A DNA stretch of 64,000 nucleotides from Roseococcus sp. SYP-B2431 (GCF_004336745.1 NZ_SJXD01000011.1:372001-436000), one strand, 5' to 3'. Counted from the stretch's first letter, positions 35,871-44,841 are shown. Numbers and translations: made by a program. The notes: generated by a model not told the origin, from the letters alone.

Positions 35871-36659
35871 CTACCCCGCATTCGCCCGTGCCGGCGGCAC
35901 GCCGCCATAGCTCGCCCAGGACGGCGCCACCAGCCAGCCCGCATCCACCGGCAGGTCGATGCCGGTGATCGCCCGTGCCGCCTCCGAGGCGAGGAAGCAC
36001 ACCGCCTCCGCGACATCCTCCGTCGTGATCATGCGGCCGAGCGCGCTGGTCTCCTCCAGCAGCGCCGGGTCGCGCTCGCCGACCTCGATGGCCGCCGCCA
36101 TGGCCGGCGTCATGGTGAAGCCCGGCGAGACCGAGTTCACCCGCACGCCCGAGCGGCCCCATTCGCCCGCGAGCCCGCGTGTCATCGCGATCACGGCCGC
36201 CTTGGCCGGCGCATAGGCATGCAGCGGCAGGCCGCGCGAGCCGGAGATGGAGGCAATGGTCACGATGGAGCCGCGCCCGCGCCGCGCCATCCGTGACCCG
36301 AAGGCGACAGCCGAAAGATAGGTCCCGATCTGGTCGATATCCACCACGCGCCGGATGTCCTCCTCCGGCAGCGCCTCGGCGCGCAGCGGCCGCTGGAGCA
36401 CGCCGGCCGAGGTGACGAGGATCTCCACCGGCCCCAGCGCGGCCTCGACCTCGGCGGCCGCGGCCTCGTTGGCCGCCTGGGTGGCGACGTCGAGCGGCAG
36501 CGCCAGGCCGCCGATCTCCGCCGCCAGCGCCTCGGCGCGGGCGAGGTCGCGATCCGTCACCGCCACCTTGGCCCCGCGCGCCGCGAGCATCCGGCAGCAG
36601 GCGGCGCCGATGCCGCTGGCGCCGCCCGTCACCGCGGCGACCTTTCCCTCGAACCCCAT
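35871..36659 (-). CDS. Short-chain dehydrogenase/reductase
   Basis: 262 residues from the ATG preceded by GGGGAG (a further ATG 15 bases upstream is the weaker choice). TGGASGIG cofactor loop, acidic DRDLA after strand two (NAD preference), TSAGV in place of NNAG, catalytic ASISGSRG Ser and Y-A-P-A-K, then PGFTMTPAM. The C-terminal DLPVDAGWLV is typical of classical SDRs. Convergent with the Baeyer-Villiger gene; divergent from the small gene at 36776. Substrate unknown. Confidence 0.9.
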   Translation of the reverse strand: MGFEGKVAAVTGGASGIGAACCRMLAARGAKVAVTDRDLARAEALAAEIGGLALPLDVATQAANEAAAAEVEAALGPVEILVTSAGVLQRPLRAEALPEEDIRRVVDIDQIGTYLSAVAFGSRMARRGRGSIVTIASISGSRGLPLHAYAPAKAAVIAMTRGLAGEWGRSGVRVNSVSPGFTMTPAMAAAIEVGERDPALLEETSALGRMITTEDVAEAVCFLASEAARAITGIDLPVDAGWLVAPSWASYGGVPPARANAG

Positions 36660-36775
36660 CCCTGCGCTCCCCATCCTTCTCGCCAGCCTTCCATGCGGCG
36701 TCGGGCCCGTCCATCGCGGTTGGCGCGCGGCGCCATCCGGCGCATAGCTCCGCCAGCATCGGAGGGACGCGGCGC

Positions 36776-37087
36776 ATGGACAAGGACGAACTCACGACAT
36801 GGGCGCTGGCCCATGGCTGGCAGATGATCGCGGGCATGCCGAGCCTGACGAAGCCCTCCTCGCCCAAGGAGGCGATCGTGCGGCTCTCGCTCAAGGCCAC
36901 GGTCGTCAACGTCGAGGTGAAGAAGCCCGCCGGCAAATGGGAGAAGATCGCCGGCCGGCCCTATCGCGAGGTCGTGGCCGATGCCGAGACGGGCCTGCCG
37001 CTCGGCCTGAGTTTCGAGACCATTCCCGGCTTCTCCCGGCTCATGGAGGAGAACAGGGACCGCATGATCTTCGCCCGGATGAAGTGA
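36776..37087 (+). CDS. Conserved-looking hypothetical protein, 103 aa
   Basis: A small cytoplasmic protein. N-terminal helix (LTTWALAHGWQMIAGMP), then a beta-hairpin-like middle (IVRLSLKATVVNVEVKKPAGK) and a charged C-terminal helix (FSRLMEENRDRMIF). Composition is like the resident genes. The family is not recognised. It is followed 64 bp later by a tctC gene on the same strand. Confidence 0.65.
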   Translation: MDKDELTTWALAHGWQMIAGMPSLTKPSSPKEAIVRLSLKATVVNVEVKKPAGKWEKIAGRPYREVVADAETGLPLGLSFETIPGFSRLMEENRDRMIFARMK

Positions 37088-37151
37088 CGCCCGCGCGCGG
37101 CTGAGGCATGCTCTCCGGACAGGCCCGCAGAGGCCATCCGGAGGAATGACC

Positions 37152-38120
37152 ATGATCCGCATCCCGCGCCGCCCCTTGCTGGCGGCCATGCTCGCCGCGC
37201 CCACGGTCCTGCGCGCGAAGGAGCTGTCCTCGCGCCCGATCACGCTGGTCGTGCCCTCGCCGGCGGGCGGCGGCACCGACTACAGCGCCCGCCTGGTGGC
37301 CGAGCCGCTGGGCCGCGCGCTGGGCACCTCGATGGTCGTGGAGAACCGCACGGGCGGCAACGACGTGGTGGGCCTCACCGCCGTGCTGAACGCGCGGCCG
37401 GACGGGCATACGCTGCTCTGCGGCTATTGCGGCACCATGGCGGGGCGCGCGGCGGTCGGCGGGCTCGGCAGCATCGTGCCGATGCGCGACTTCATCCCCG
37501 TCGGCCAGATCACCGACACGCCGCAGCTCTTCGTCACCCACCCCTCCATCCCGGTGAACGGGCTCAAGGAATTCGTGGACTATGCGAAAGCGCGGCGAGG
37601 GGAGGTGACCTATGCCTCGGCCGGCGTCGGCTCCATGCACCATATGGGCGCCGAGCTGCTGAAGCTGCGCGCGGGCATCGAGATGCTGCACATCCCCTAT
37701 CGCGGCACGGGCGAGACCATGCGCGACCTCATCGCGGGCCGCGTCGATTTCTACATGAACTCGCCCCCGCCGCTGGTGCCCCTGGTGCGCGACGGCCGCC
37801 TGCGCGCGCTCTCGGTCAGCTCGAACGAGCGCCATCCGGGCCTGCCGGACATCCCCTCGGCGGCGGAGCAGGGCTATCCGGACATGGCGCTGAACGTGTG
37901 GTTCGCGATCTACGCGCCGCGCGGCACGCCGGAGAGCGTGACGAGGCTGATCGGCGCGAAGCTCGACGAGGTGCTGGCCGAGCCGGGGCTGCGGCGGCGC
38001 GCCTTCGAGGCGGGGGCGCTGGTGGCGCCGCTCGGGCCGGAGGCGACGGCGCAGCGGCTGGCGCGCGAGACGGCGGGCTGGGCGGAGGTGGTGCGGGCGG
38101 CGAATATCAGCGCGGGTTAG
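37152..38120 (+). CDS. Bug/TctC-family substrate-binding protein
   Basis: 322 residues from the ATG 8 bases after GGAGGA (another ATG 6 bases earlier sits too close to that site). Signal RRPLLAAMLAAPTVLRA; then VPSPAGGGTDYSARL, NRTGGNDVVG, ARPDGHTLL, YASAGVGSMHHMGA, and LPDIPSAAEQGYP. A periplasmic carboxylate-type binding protein, the sixth TctC in the window. No transporter membrane genes adjoin it. Confidence 0.9.
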   Translation: MIRIPRRPLLAAMLAAPTVLRAKELSSRPITLVVPSPAGGGTDYSARLVAEPLGRALGTSMVVENRTGGNDVVGLTAVLNARPDGHTLLCGYCGTMAGRAAVGGLGSIVPMRDFIPVGQITDTPQLFVTHPSIPVNGLKEFVDYAKARRGEVTYASAGVGSMHHMGAELLKLRAGIEMLHIPYRGTGETMRDLIAGRVDFYMNSPPPLVPLVRDGRLRALSVSSNERHPGLPDIPSAAEQGYPDMALNVWFAIYAPRGTPESVTRLIGAKLDEVLAEPGLRRRAFEAGALVAPLGPEATAQRLARETAGWAEVVRAANISAG

Positions 38121-38253
38121 GCGGGCAGCGCCCTGGTCGAAGGGGACGGCGCCAACGGACGCCGACCGCCACGGGTTGTCGCTGTCCTTTACGCAACCAA
38201 TGCGGGACCGGGAAATATTCAGGATTAACTTTACACATCAAAGGCATAAAGTT

Positions 38254-38268
38254 TGGCATGGCAATTGC
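38254..38268 (+). promoter_or_regulatory. Sigma54 (-24/-12) promoter of the second PEP-CTERM gene
   Basis: TGGCAT, 5 bases, TTGC: GG and GC are separated by exactly 10 bases. Expected transcription start is near 38280, 27 bases before the ATG. The surrounding 38121-38306 gap is locally AT-rich and has no gene. Confidence 0.68.
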
Positions 38269-38306
38269 TGTCGTGATGGAACCGCAATCAAGAACTGGAG
38301 ACCATC

Positions 38307-38942
38307 ATGCTGAAGGCATTGCTTCTGGGCGCGGCGATCGCCATCGCGCCCTCTCTCGGACAGGCGGCCGTGGTGACGTTCGACTTCGAGGGAACAGGCA
38401 CGGCGAGTGGGCTCGCCTCCCTGTCCCAATCGGCCGGGGGGCTGACGGCGACCTTCACGCGGCCCGGCTCGACCTTCGAGATCGTGGACCTCAGCGGTGG
38501 GGGTGGGCCGGCCTCCTTCGGCTCGCGCTCCCTGTCGCCCTTCGCAAACTCGACGAGCAACACGTCCTTCCTGCTGAACTTCTCGGAACTGATCGCGAGC
38601 GTGTCGTTCCAGGCCGGTGACTTCAACGCCGACGCCGACACCTATTCGGTCCAGGCCTATGCCGGGGCGAACGGGACCGGAGCCCTGGTCGGCACCGCCT
38701 CGGGAAGCCGCACGGGGGACGCCACCTTGCCGAGCGCGGTGGACATGCTGAGCGTGACCGGGTCCGCAGGCATCGGCTCGCTCGTGTTCATCGGCGGCAG
38801 CCCGACCTTTCCGAACTCGCTCTACTTCGACAACTTCGCCGTGACCTACACGCCGACCGCCGTTCCCGAGCCTGCCAGCATGGCCCTGCTGGGGGTTGGG
38901 CTGTTCGGCCTGGGCATGGTCCGGCGGCGCCGGAAGTCCTGA
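38307..38942 (+). CDS. PEP-CTERM sorting domain protein
   Basis: 211 residues. Sec signal MLKALLLGAAIAIAPSLGQA; a Ser/Thr/Gly-rich beta-type extracellular domain (~22-180) without lysines; then VPEPAS, a hydrophobic helix and the RRRRKS tail. It should be exported, processed by exosortase and deposited in the envelope or matrix. A sigma54 promoter lies upstream, as for the gene at 25206. The ribosome-binding site is GGAG, 9 bases before the ATG. Confidence 0.9.
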   Translation: MLKALLLGAAIAIAPSLGQAAVVTFDFEGTGTASGLASLSQSAGGLTATFTRPGSTFEIVDLSGGGGPASFGSRSLSPFANSTSNTSFLLNFSELIASVSFQAGDFNADADTYSVQAYAGANGTGALVGTASGSRTGDATLPSAVDMLSVTGSAGIGSLVFIGGSPTFPNSLYFDNFAVTYTPTAVPEPASMALLGVGLFGLGMVRRRRKS

Positions 38943-39023
38943 CGCCTTCGCGTCGACCACCCCCTGCCGCCGGCTCGCGCGGCAGGGGCCATCCATCCCG
39001 GCGCGCGGCCCGGGAAGATGGGG

Positions 39024-39974
39024 TCAGGCAACGGGGGCGAGGGGGCCCAGGAAGGCTTCCACCACCGCATCCACGCTCTCCACCGCATGGATGCCGTGCC
39101 GCCCGGCCGTGGCGGAGCGGAACCGCCGCGGCCAGCCCTCCACCACCGCCTGCAGCGCCGGGTCCGGCGCCCAGCTCACGCGCCCCGTCGCGCCGCGCCT
39201 TTGCACCGCCGCGACCATCTCCGCCGGCGTCGCCGTGAGCGCCGGCAGGTTGATCGCGCGGGACGGCGGAAAGGCCTCCGCCGGCATATCGTGCACCAGC
39301 CGCAGGGCCTGGGCCACGCGCTGCACGGTGACCAGGGGCAGGGGCGTGTCCGGCCGCAGCGGGATCTCCACGTCGCGGCCCATCAGCGGCTCGCGGAGGA
39401 TGGCGGCGATGCGGTCCGACACCGCCGGATTCGGCAGGCCCGGCCGCGTCAGCACGATGGGCAGTCGCAGCGCGCGTGCATCCAGCGCGCCCTGCCGCGC
39501 ATGGTCCGCCAGCAGCAGCTCGGCGATCAGCTTCTGCGTGCCGTAGGAGGTGCGCGGCGTGCGGCGCGTGTCGTCCTCCACCACCTCCGGCAGCTCGCCC
39601 CCGAAGGCGGCGATGGAGCTCGCGAAGACGAAGCGCGTCGGCTTCGCCCGCGCGCGGCAGCGGGCCAGCAGCGCCAGCAGCCCCTCGAGGTTCACGGCGA
39701 GCCCATGGCCCAGATCGGCCTCGGCCTCGCTGGTCAGCGAGGCCGCCAGGTGGAAGACCGCGTCGAAGCCGTCCCCGGCGAAGAGCGCGTCCAGGAAGCG
39801 CGGATCACCGATCGTCCCTACCGCCGGCACGACGCGCGGGCCCGGCGGCGCGGCGGCGAGATCGGCCGCCACGATCTCCGCGATGGGACGGCCGGCGAGC
39901 GCGCCGGCGGCCGTCAGCTCGCGCAGCAGGCGCCGCCCGATGAAGCCCGCCGCCCCGGTGACCAGGACCCTCAA
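39024..39974 (-). CDS. NAD-dependent epimerase/dehydratase-family dehydrogenase, DenD-like (D-erythronate dehydrogenase)
   Basis: 316 residues, TTG start. TGAAGFIGRRL Rossmann loop, DLAAAPPG after strand two, VFHLAASLTSEAEAD, catalytic S-S-I-A-A-F then Y-G-T-Q-K. The SLTSEAEADLGHGLAVN stretch fits DenD, which oxidises D-erythronate in tetronate catabolism. The TTG overlaps the stop of the ThDP enzyme gene (TTGA), so the two are coupled. No OtnK or OtnI partner is present, so the true substrate is open; hence no symbol. Confidence 0.8.
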   Translation of the reverse strand: MRVLVTGAAGFIGRRLLRELTAAGALAGRPIAEIVAADLAAAPPGPRVVPAVGTIGDPRFLDALFAGDGFDAVFHLAASLTSEAEADLGHGLAVNLEGLLALLARCRARAKPTRFVFASSIAAFGGELPEVVEDDTRRTPRTSYGTQKLIAELLLADHARQGALDARALRLPIVLTRPGLPNPAVSDRIAAILREPLMGRDVEIPLRPDTPLPLVTVQRVAQALRLVHDMPAEAFPPSRAINLPALTATPAEMVAAVQRRGATGRVSWAPDPALQAVVEGWPRRFRSATAGRHGIHAVESVDAVVEAFLGPLAPVA

Positions 39975-41662
39975 CGGCGGGCGCGCTCCGCGTGCTTGCC
40001 CATGGTGTTGTAGGGCGCATAGGGCGGGAACTCGCCGATCGCCACCATGTCCACCTCCACCAGCGTCGGCCCGTCCACCGCCAGCGCCTTCGCCACGGTG
40101 GCGCCGAACTCCTCGGCGCGGCTGACCTTGAAGTGCGGCAGGCCGGCCAGCGCGGCGAGCCGGCCGAGCTCCGGCCCGCGCAGGTCGTCGCCGAAGCGGC
40201 GGCCGTCCACCACCGCGTCCTGGATGTGGCGGATCACGCCATAGCCCTTGTCGTTCATCACGATGGTGCAGAGCCGCGCGCGCTCCTGCACGGCGGTCCA
40301 GAGCTCGGTCATGTTCATCGCGAAGCCGCCGTCGCCGACCATGGCGACGGTCTTGCGCTGCCCGTCGCCCTCGGCGGCCGCCATGGCCGCGCCGATGCCC
40401 AGCGGCAGGCCCGGCCCGATCGCGGCGCCCACGGGATGCACCGCGTCATGCGGCCCATAGACCTCGAAGACCCGGTTGCCCCAGGTGGAGTTGCTGATGG
40501 TGATGTCGCGCACCCAGAGCGCGTCGCGCGGCATGGCCGCGCGGATCTGCGCGGGGAAGCCGGCATAGGGGCCGAGGGTCGCCAGATATTCCTCGTTCGC
40601 CAGCCGCTTCGTCTCGCGGAAATCGGCGGCGAAGGCGGGATCGACCTGGATCTTCCCCTTGAGGCGCCGGGCCAGCCCCTCCGCCACCAGCTGGGCGTCG
40701 CCATGCAGGAAATAGGCATTGGGATAGGTGCGCCCATCCGCCGCCGGATCGACATCCGCCTGGATGAGATTGCCGGGCAGCTTCAGCGAGAAGTCGCCGG
40801 TCTCGTGCCCGCGCAGCCGCGAGCCGAGCACCAGCATGGCGTCCACGCCCTCGTAGAAGCCGACGATGCGCGGCGCGCCGTTGCCCTGCAGCCCGCCGAA
40901 GGTCATCGGATGGTCCTCCGGCACGATGCCGCGACCGTTCCAGGAGGAGACGGCGCCGAAGCCGAGGTCGAGCAGCGCCATCGCGCCCTCCCGCGCCCCG
41001 CGCGCGCCGTTGCCGAGCCAGATCATCGGCCGCTTCGCGCGCGCCAGGATCTCCGCCACCTCGTCCAGCGCGGCCTCGGAGGGGGGCAGGGGCGGGGGCA
41101 CCGGCAGCACCAGCGAATCCAGCGCGGCCGGCCGCGGGATCGCCACGCGCTGCAGGTCGATCGGGATCTCCACCGAGACCGGCCCGCGCGGCGGCGTCAG
41201 CGCCTCCGTCGCGGCGCGCACCAGCACGCCCAGCGCCTCGGAGGCGGCGCGCACGCGATAGGCCGCCTTGCCGGCATTCGCCAGGATCGCCGTCTGCCCC
41301 GGCACGTCATGCACCGTGCCCATGTCGCGGTCGACGAACTTCGTCGCCGTCTGCCCGGTGATGTGCAGCACCGGGCTCGCCGCGAACCGCGCCTCCACCA
41401 GCCCGCCGATGCTGTTGGCCATGCCCGGCCCCGTGCTGGTGAAGAGCACGCCGAGCCCGTTGGTCACGCGCGCATAGGCATCGGCCATATGCGCCCCGCC
41501 CATCTCGCCGCGGCACATCACGTAGCGGATGGCGTTGCGCCGCCCGATCGCGTCCAGCATCGGCACGTTGTGCACCGAGACGATGCCGAAGGCCGTCGTC
41601 ACGCCGATGCGCGACAGGAACTCGGCGACCATGTCGCCCACGGTGTAGTTGTTCTCGGACAT
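39971..41662 (-). CDS. Thiamine-diphosphate-dependent enzyme, acetolactate synthase-like
   Basis: 563 residues from the ATG after GGAGGGACGC. The N-terminal Pyr domain has the activating Glu in CRGEMGGAHMADAYA; the central domain has IWLGNGARGA; the C-terminal PP domain has the ThDP motif GDGGFAMNMTELWTA ending in MNDKGYG. Such enzymes decarboxylate or ligate 2-oxo acids. No regulatory subunit gene is adjacent, so classical IlvB is unlikely. Coupling to the DenD-like dehydrogenase suggests a sugar-acid or hydroxy-acid pathway. Confidence 0.88.
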   Translation of the reverse strand: MSENNYTVGDMVAEFLSRIGVTTAFGIVSVHNVPMLDAIGRRNAIRYVMCRGEMGGAHMADAYARVTNGLGVLFTSTGPGMANSIGGLVEARFAASPVLHITGQTATKFVDRDMGTVHDVPGQTAILANAGKAAYRVRAASEALGVLVRAATEALTPPRGPVSVEIPIDLQRVAIPRPAALDSLVLPVPPPLPPSEAALDEVAEILARAKRPMIWLGNGARGAREGAMALLDLGFGAVSSWNGRGIVPEDHPMTFGGLQGNGAPRIVGFYEGVDAMLVLGSRLRGHETGDFSLKLPGNLIQADVDPAADGRTYPNAYFLHGDAQLVAEGLARRLKGKIQVDPAFAADFRETKRLANEEYLATLGPYAGFPAQIRAAMPRDALWVRDITISNSTWGNRVFEVYGPHDAVHPVGAAIGPGLPLGIGAAMAAAEGDGQRKTVAMVGDGGFAMNMTELWTAVQERARLCTIVMNDKGYGVIRHIQDAVVDGRRFGDDLRGPELGRLAALAGLPHFKVSRAEEFGATVAKALAVDGPTLVEVDMVAIGEFPPYAPYNTMGKHAERARR

Positions 41663-41725
41663 GCGTCCCTCCAATCCCTGGGACGCATCGTGGCTTCGAT
41701 GCGGAGCGAGCACCACCCCTCGGGG

Positions 41726-42340
41726 TCAGGTGATGGGCGGCCGCACGCCCACGACGCCGCAGCCCTTGTCGTAGCGCGCGGCATAGCCGGTCTCGGTCAG
41801 GTACCATCGCAGGAAGGCCTTCAGCAGCGTGTGGTCGCGCACGGCGAAATGGCCGTTGTTGCCGTCGAAGAGGTGCATGCGGTTGTCCTGCCCGTGGCGC
41901 AGCGCGATGGCATGCGCGCCGCCGGACCGCGTGAGCGTGACGGCGTAGCAGCCATAGGCCTGGGTCACGATGGAGTAGATGAAGCTGGCCGTGGGATTGC
42001 TGCCGCGATGGGCCCGCAGCCCGTCGGAAAGCGTCAGCTGGAAGGGCGCGATGGAGGCCTTCCAGAAATCCATCCAGCTCGTCGCATTGTCGATCCCCGC
42101 GACCGTATGGGAAAGCGTCGCCTGCCAGGGCGGGTTGTCGCAGACCTTGGCGGCGTCCACCGGAAAGCTCTTCCCCGCATAGCAATAGGAGATCCAGATG
42201 GAGGCAAGGCCGAGGCAATAGCCCGCGGTCGAGGTGCCCCAGGGCCCCGGCTGCGTCATGGCCGGCGTCTGCGCCTGGTTCATGGCGAAGACGAGCTGGC
42301 CCTTGTCCCGCGCCGTGCGCTGCCGGTCGTTCCATTGCAT
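41726..42340 (-). CDS. YopT-like (peptidase C58-type) cysteine protease candidate
   Basis: 204 residues, ATG after GGGGAG. The order and spacing of a C58 catalytic triad can be seen: Cys42 in AGYCLGLASIWI (family pattern G-x-C-x-x-L...W), His143 in GGAHAIALRHG, and Asp159 in LFDGNNGHFAV (family F-D-x-N-x-G). A C-terminal helix with a conserved-type Tyr (LKAFLRWYLTETGY) follows. C58 members include the secreted effectors YopT and AvrPphB. No signal peptide, so a type III/VI or toxin route, or an internal role, is possible. No secretion genes are nearby. The call is from motif pattern only. Confidence 0.6.
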   Translation of the reverse strand: MQWNDRQRTARDKGQLVFAMNQAQTPAMTQPGPWGTSTAGYCLGLASIWISYCYAGKSFPVDAAKVCDNPPWQATLSHTVAGIDNATSWMDFWKASIAPFQLTLSDGLRAHRGSNPTASFIYSIVTQAYGCYAVTLTRSGGAHAIALRHGQDNRMHLFDGNNGHFAVRDHTLLKAFLRWYLTETGYAARYDKGCGVVGVRPPIT

Positions 42341-42413
42341 GTGCCGTCTCCCCGGGCCGCATCTGTTCCGATGCCTTGGGCGGGAAGATGAATGCTCACC
42401 CGCCGAAACGCAA

Positions 42414-42423
42414 TTCATATGAA
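42414..42423. repeat. 10-bp palindrome in the divergent C58/hpnL spacer
   Basis: TTCATATGAA, a perfect palindrome followed closely by a TATATA-like box (about 42432-42437), in an AT-richer patch between divergent genes. Could be an operator with an overlapping promoter for the hpnL-like gene; nothing more can be shown. Confidence 0.3.
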
Positions 42424-42517
42424 GCGGACTTATATAGCTCCGGGCCGCGACCGGACCACGCCGCCCGTGCTACGCTGCCCCCATGATGCGTCGGACGAGG
42501 CGGGCCTGAGCGGGCAG

Positions 42518-43540
42518 GTGCAGGCGACGGCCCGCTGGTGGCGCCGCGGACTGTGGAACGGCGCGATCATGGCCGTCCTGGCCCTCGCCGCCGTGCTGGC
42601 CCTGAACCACCAGGAGCTGCCCGGCCTCGGCCGCATCCTCGCCGAGATGCCCGCCGCCGTCGCCCTCTCCGCCGGCATCCACCTCCCGCAGATCGTCATG
42701 ACCGGCCAGGCCTGGCGCGTCCTGCTCCCGCCCGCCCTGCGCCCCCGCATCCGGACCATGGCCGCGCTGCGCTGGTACCGCGAATCCGCCCACGCGCTTC
42801 TCCCCGCCGGCGCCCTCCTCGGCCAGGCCGCCGCCGCGCGGCTCCTGGCCCGGCGCGGCATCCCCGCCGACCTCGCCGGCGCCACCGCCACCGTCGACAT
42901 CACCCTGGAGACGGTCTCGCAGCTTCTCTTCACCCTGGCCGGCATCGCGCTGCTGCTGGCGCATCACGGCGCCCCCGGCCTGGCCGGCTTCGCCCTGGGC
43001 GGCCTCGGCTTCGCCACCCTCGGCGCCGCCGCCCTGATCCTCGTCTCCCGCCGCCTCCCGCTGCGCCTGATCGAGCGCGGCCTCGCCCGGCTCTCCCGCC
43101 GCTGGCCCGCCCTCCGCCCGAATGCGGTCCACGAGATCCAGGCCGCCATCCTCACGCTCCACGCCGAATGGCCGCGCCTCCTGGCGGCGATCGCCTGGCA
43201 CACCATCTCCTGGGTCCTGGGCGCGGTGGAGATCGCGGGCGTCCTGGCCCTGCTCGGCCACCCCATATCGCTGGCCGACGCCGTTGTGATCGAGGCCCTG
43301 GCCCAGGCCCTGCGGAACCTCGGCATCCTCCTGCCCGGCGCGCTCGCCGTGCAGGAGGGCGCCATCATCGCCGCCGCCGCCCTGGTCGGCGTTCCGCCCG
43401 GCGCTGCCCTCGCCGCGGCCCTGGTCCGCCGGGCGCGCGAAGTGGCCTTCAGCCTGCCCGGCCTCTTCGCTTGGCACCGGGCGGAGGTTGGGGGTATGCG
43501 AGGGCATTCGGCTGCTTCGGCGCCTGAGGAGAGTACATGA
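42518..43540 (+). CDS. hpnL: HpnL-like/LPG-synthase-TM family membrane protein (hopanoid-associated)
   Basis: 340 residues from a GTG at 42518, which puts the first helix right after a basic start (RWWRRGLWNG) as in HpnL proteins; ATGs at 42392 and 42419 are in frame but add a poor leader. About seven to eight helices; QIVMTGQAWRVLLPP near 65 and ALAQALRNLGILLPGALAVQEG near 270 match the flippase-like lysylphosphatidylglycerol-synthase-TM fold. HpnL proteins are linked to hopanoid transport. The stop overlaps the next ATG (ATGA), and hpnJ lies ~3.8 kb downstream. The symbol rests on family and context. Confidence 0.72.
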   Translation: MQATARWWRRGLWNGAIMAVLALAAVLALNHQELPGLGRILAEMPAAVALSAGIHLPQIVMTGQAWRVLLPPALRPRIRTMAALRWYRESAHALLPAGALLGQAAAARLLARRGIPADLAGATATVDITLETVSQLLFTLAGIALLLAHHGAPGLAGFALGGLGFATLGAAALILVSRRLPLRLIERGLARLSRRWPALRPNAVHEIQAAILTLHAEWPRLLAAIAWHTISWVLGAVEIAGVLALLGHPISLADAVVIEALAQALRNLGILLPGALAVQEGAIIAAAALVGVPPGAALAAALVRRAREVAFSLPGLFAWHRAEVGGMRGHSAASAPEEST

Positions 43541-44697
43541 CTGCGACTGTCACCGCGCGTGCCATCCCCCCTGGACCCGCCCCCGCCCGGGCCGTGAACA
43601 AGACCGGCTTCCTGGACCTCGTGAAGCTGGTTCCCAGCGGCGGCCCCGCGATCTGCAACGTCTCCGTCACCAACATGTGCAACGCGACCTGCGACTTCTG
43701 CAATTTCGCGCACAACAAGGGCTTCGTGACCCATCGCGGCTGGCTCGACGCCGCCCGCTTCGAGGAATCCATGGCCATCATGAAGGAGAAGGCGAATGTC
43801 CGCTTCGTCACCTTCATGGGCGGCGAGCCGCTGCTGCACCCCAAGATCATCCAGATGGTCACCCAGGCCACCGAGATGGGCATCCAGCCCACGCTGGTCA
43901 CCAACGGCTGGAACCTGCCCCAGAAGCTGGAGGCGCTGGCCAAGACCGGCCTCAGCACGCTCTTCATCTCCATCGACAGCGACGACGAGGGGCTGCACGA
44001 GAAGAACCGCGGCCTCAAGGGCGTCTGCGACCGCATTCGCAAGAGCACCAGGCGCCTGAAGGAGCTCAACATCACCCCCATCGCCTCGGTGGCGATGACG
44101 CGGCTGATCCGCGACTACCGGGCGCTCGGCCATTTCCTGCGGGAGCTGGGCTTCGAGGCCGTGACCTTCTCCTACCCCCGCCGCGCGGCGCTGGGCTCCT
44201 CCTCGCTGGTCTATTCCGAGGACAGCGACCTCGTGGACATGTCCAAGGAGGAGCTGATCGCGGCCTTCGACGGCGCGCAGTCGGTCCGCGACATCATCCC
44301 CGTCCATAACCCGCGCGAGGGCATCGCCGACATGCGCCGCCGCCTGACGGGCGAGGGGGAGCGCTTCATCTGCCACGCCGGCTATAAGTATTTCTACCTC
44401 GACTGGAACTACGACCTCTGGCGCTGCGAGGACTGGAAGGCGCCGATCTCCAAGGTCTGGGATTTTTCGCCGGAGAAGGTGATGCGCGAGATCTGCCAGT
44501 CCTGCACGACGGACTGCTACCGCGACGCCAGCATCATGCTGCACTTCTCCGTCTCGCTGGGCGACAGTTTTGCGAGATTGCGCGAGGGGAAGATCGGCGA
44601 GGCGCTGAAGAGCCTGGCCGACCGACGGAACCTGGGATCCATCGGGGCCATCATGGGGCATGGGAAGCGGCTCAAGGGATTGGTGAGCGCGAGTTAG
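43537..44697 (+). CDS. Radical SAM enzyme with SPASM-like C-terminus, hopanoid-linked by context
   Basis: 386 residues. The radical SAM cluster is C48-N-A-T-C52-D-F-C55 (CxxxCxxC). FMGGEPLLHP carries the SAM-binding GGE motif. The C-terminus has a second Cys set (CHAG near 285, then RCED, ICQSCTTDCY near 335), like SPASM or twitch domains that bind an extra cluster. It starts inside the hpnL-like stop (ATGA), so the two are coupled. It is not HpnH by its motifs. The likely role is modification or transfer on a hopanoid, polyprenyl or peptide substrate; which is not known. Confidence 0.82.
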   Translation: MTATVTARAIPPGPAPARAVNKTGFLDLVKLVPSGGPAICNVSVTNMCNATCDFCNFAHNKGFVTHRGWLDAARFEESMAIMKEKANVRFVTFMGGEPLLHPKIIQMVTQATEMGIQPTLVTNGWNLPQKLEALAKTGLSTLFISIDSDDEGLHEKNRGLKGVCDRIRKSTRRLKELNITPIASVAMTRLIRDYRALGHFLRELGFEAVTFSYPRRAALGSSSLVYSEDSDLVDMSKEELIAAFDGAQSVRDIIPVHNPREGIADMRRRLTGEGERFICHAGYKYFYLDWNYDLWRCEDWKAPISKVWDFSPEKVMREICQSCTTDCYRDASIMLHFSVSLGDSFARLREGKIGEALKSLADRRNLGSIGAIMGHGKRLKGLVSAS

Positions 44698-44841
44698 GGA
44701 GGGGAGCCCGATCGGGGCGGCCATTTTGGGCGGGTAGCGGACATCGCCGACCTGGACCCAGCTCCTAACCTTTTGCTAAGCCGCGCGCTGCGTGGTGCAA
44801 AAATCAAGAATTTCGAGACAACATCCAATCGGCATACGCGC

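Noticed and set aside
39971-41662. Acetolactate synthase large subunit IlvB
   Set aside because: No small subunit gene nearby and a coupled dehydrogenase instead; left as a ThDP enzyme of unknown substrate.
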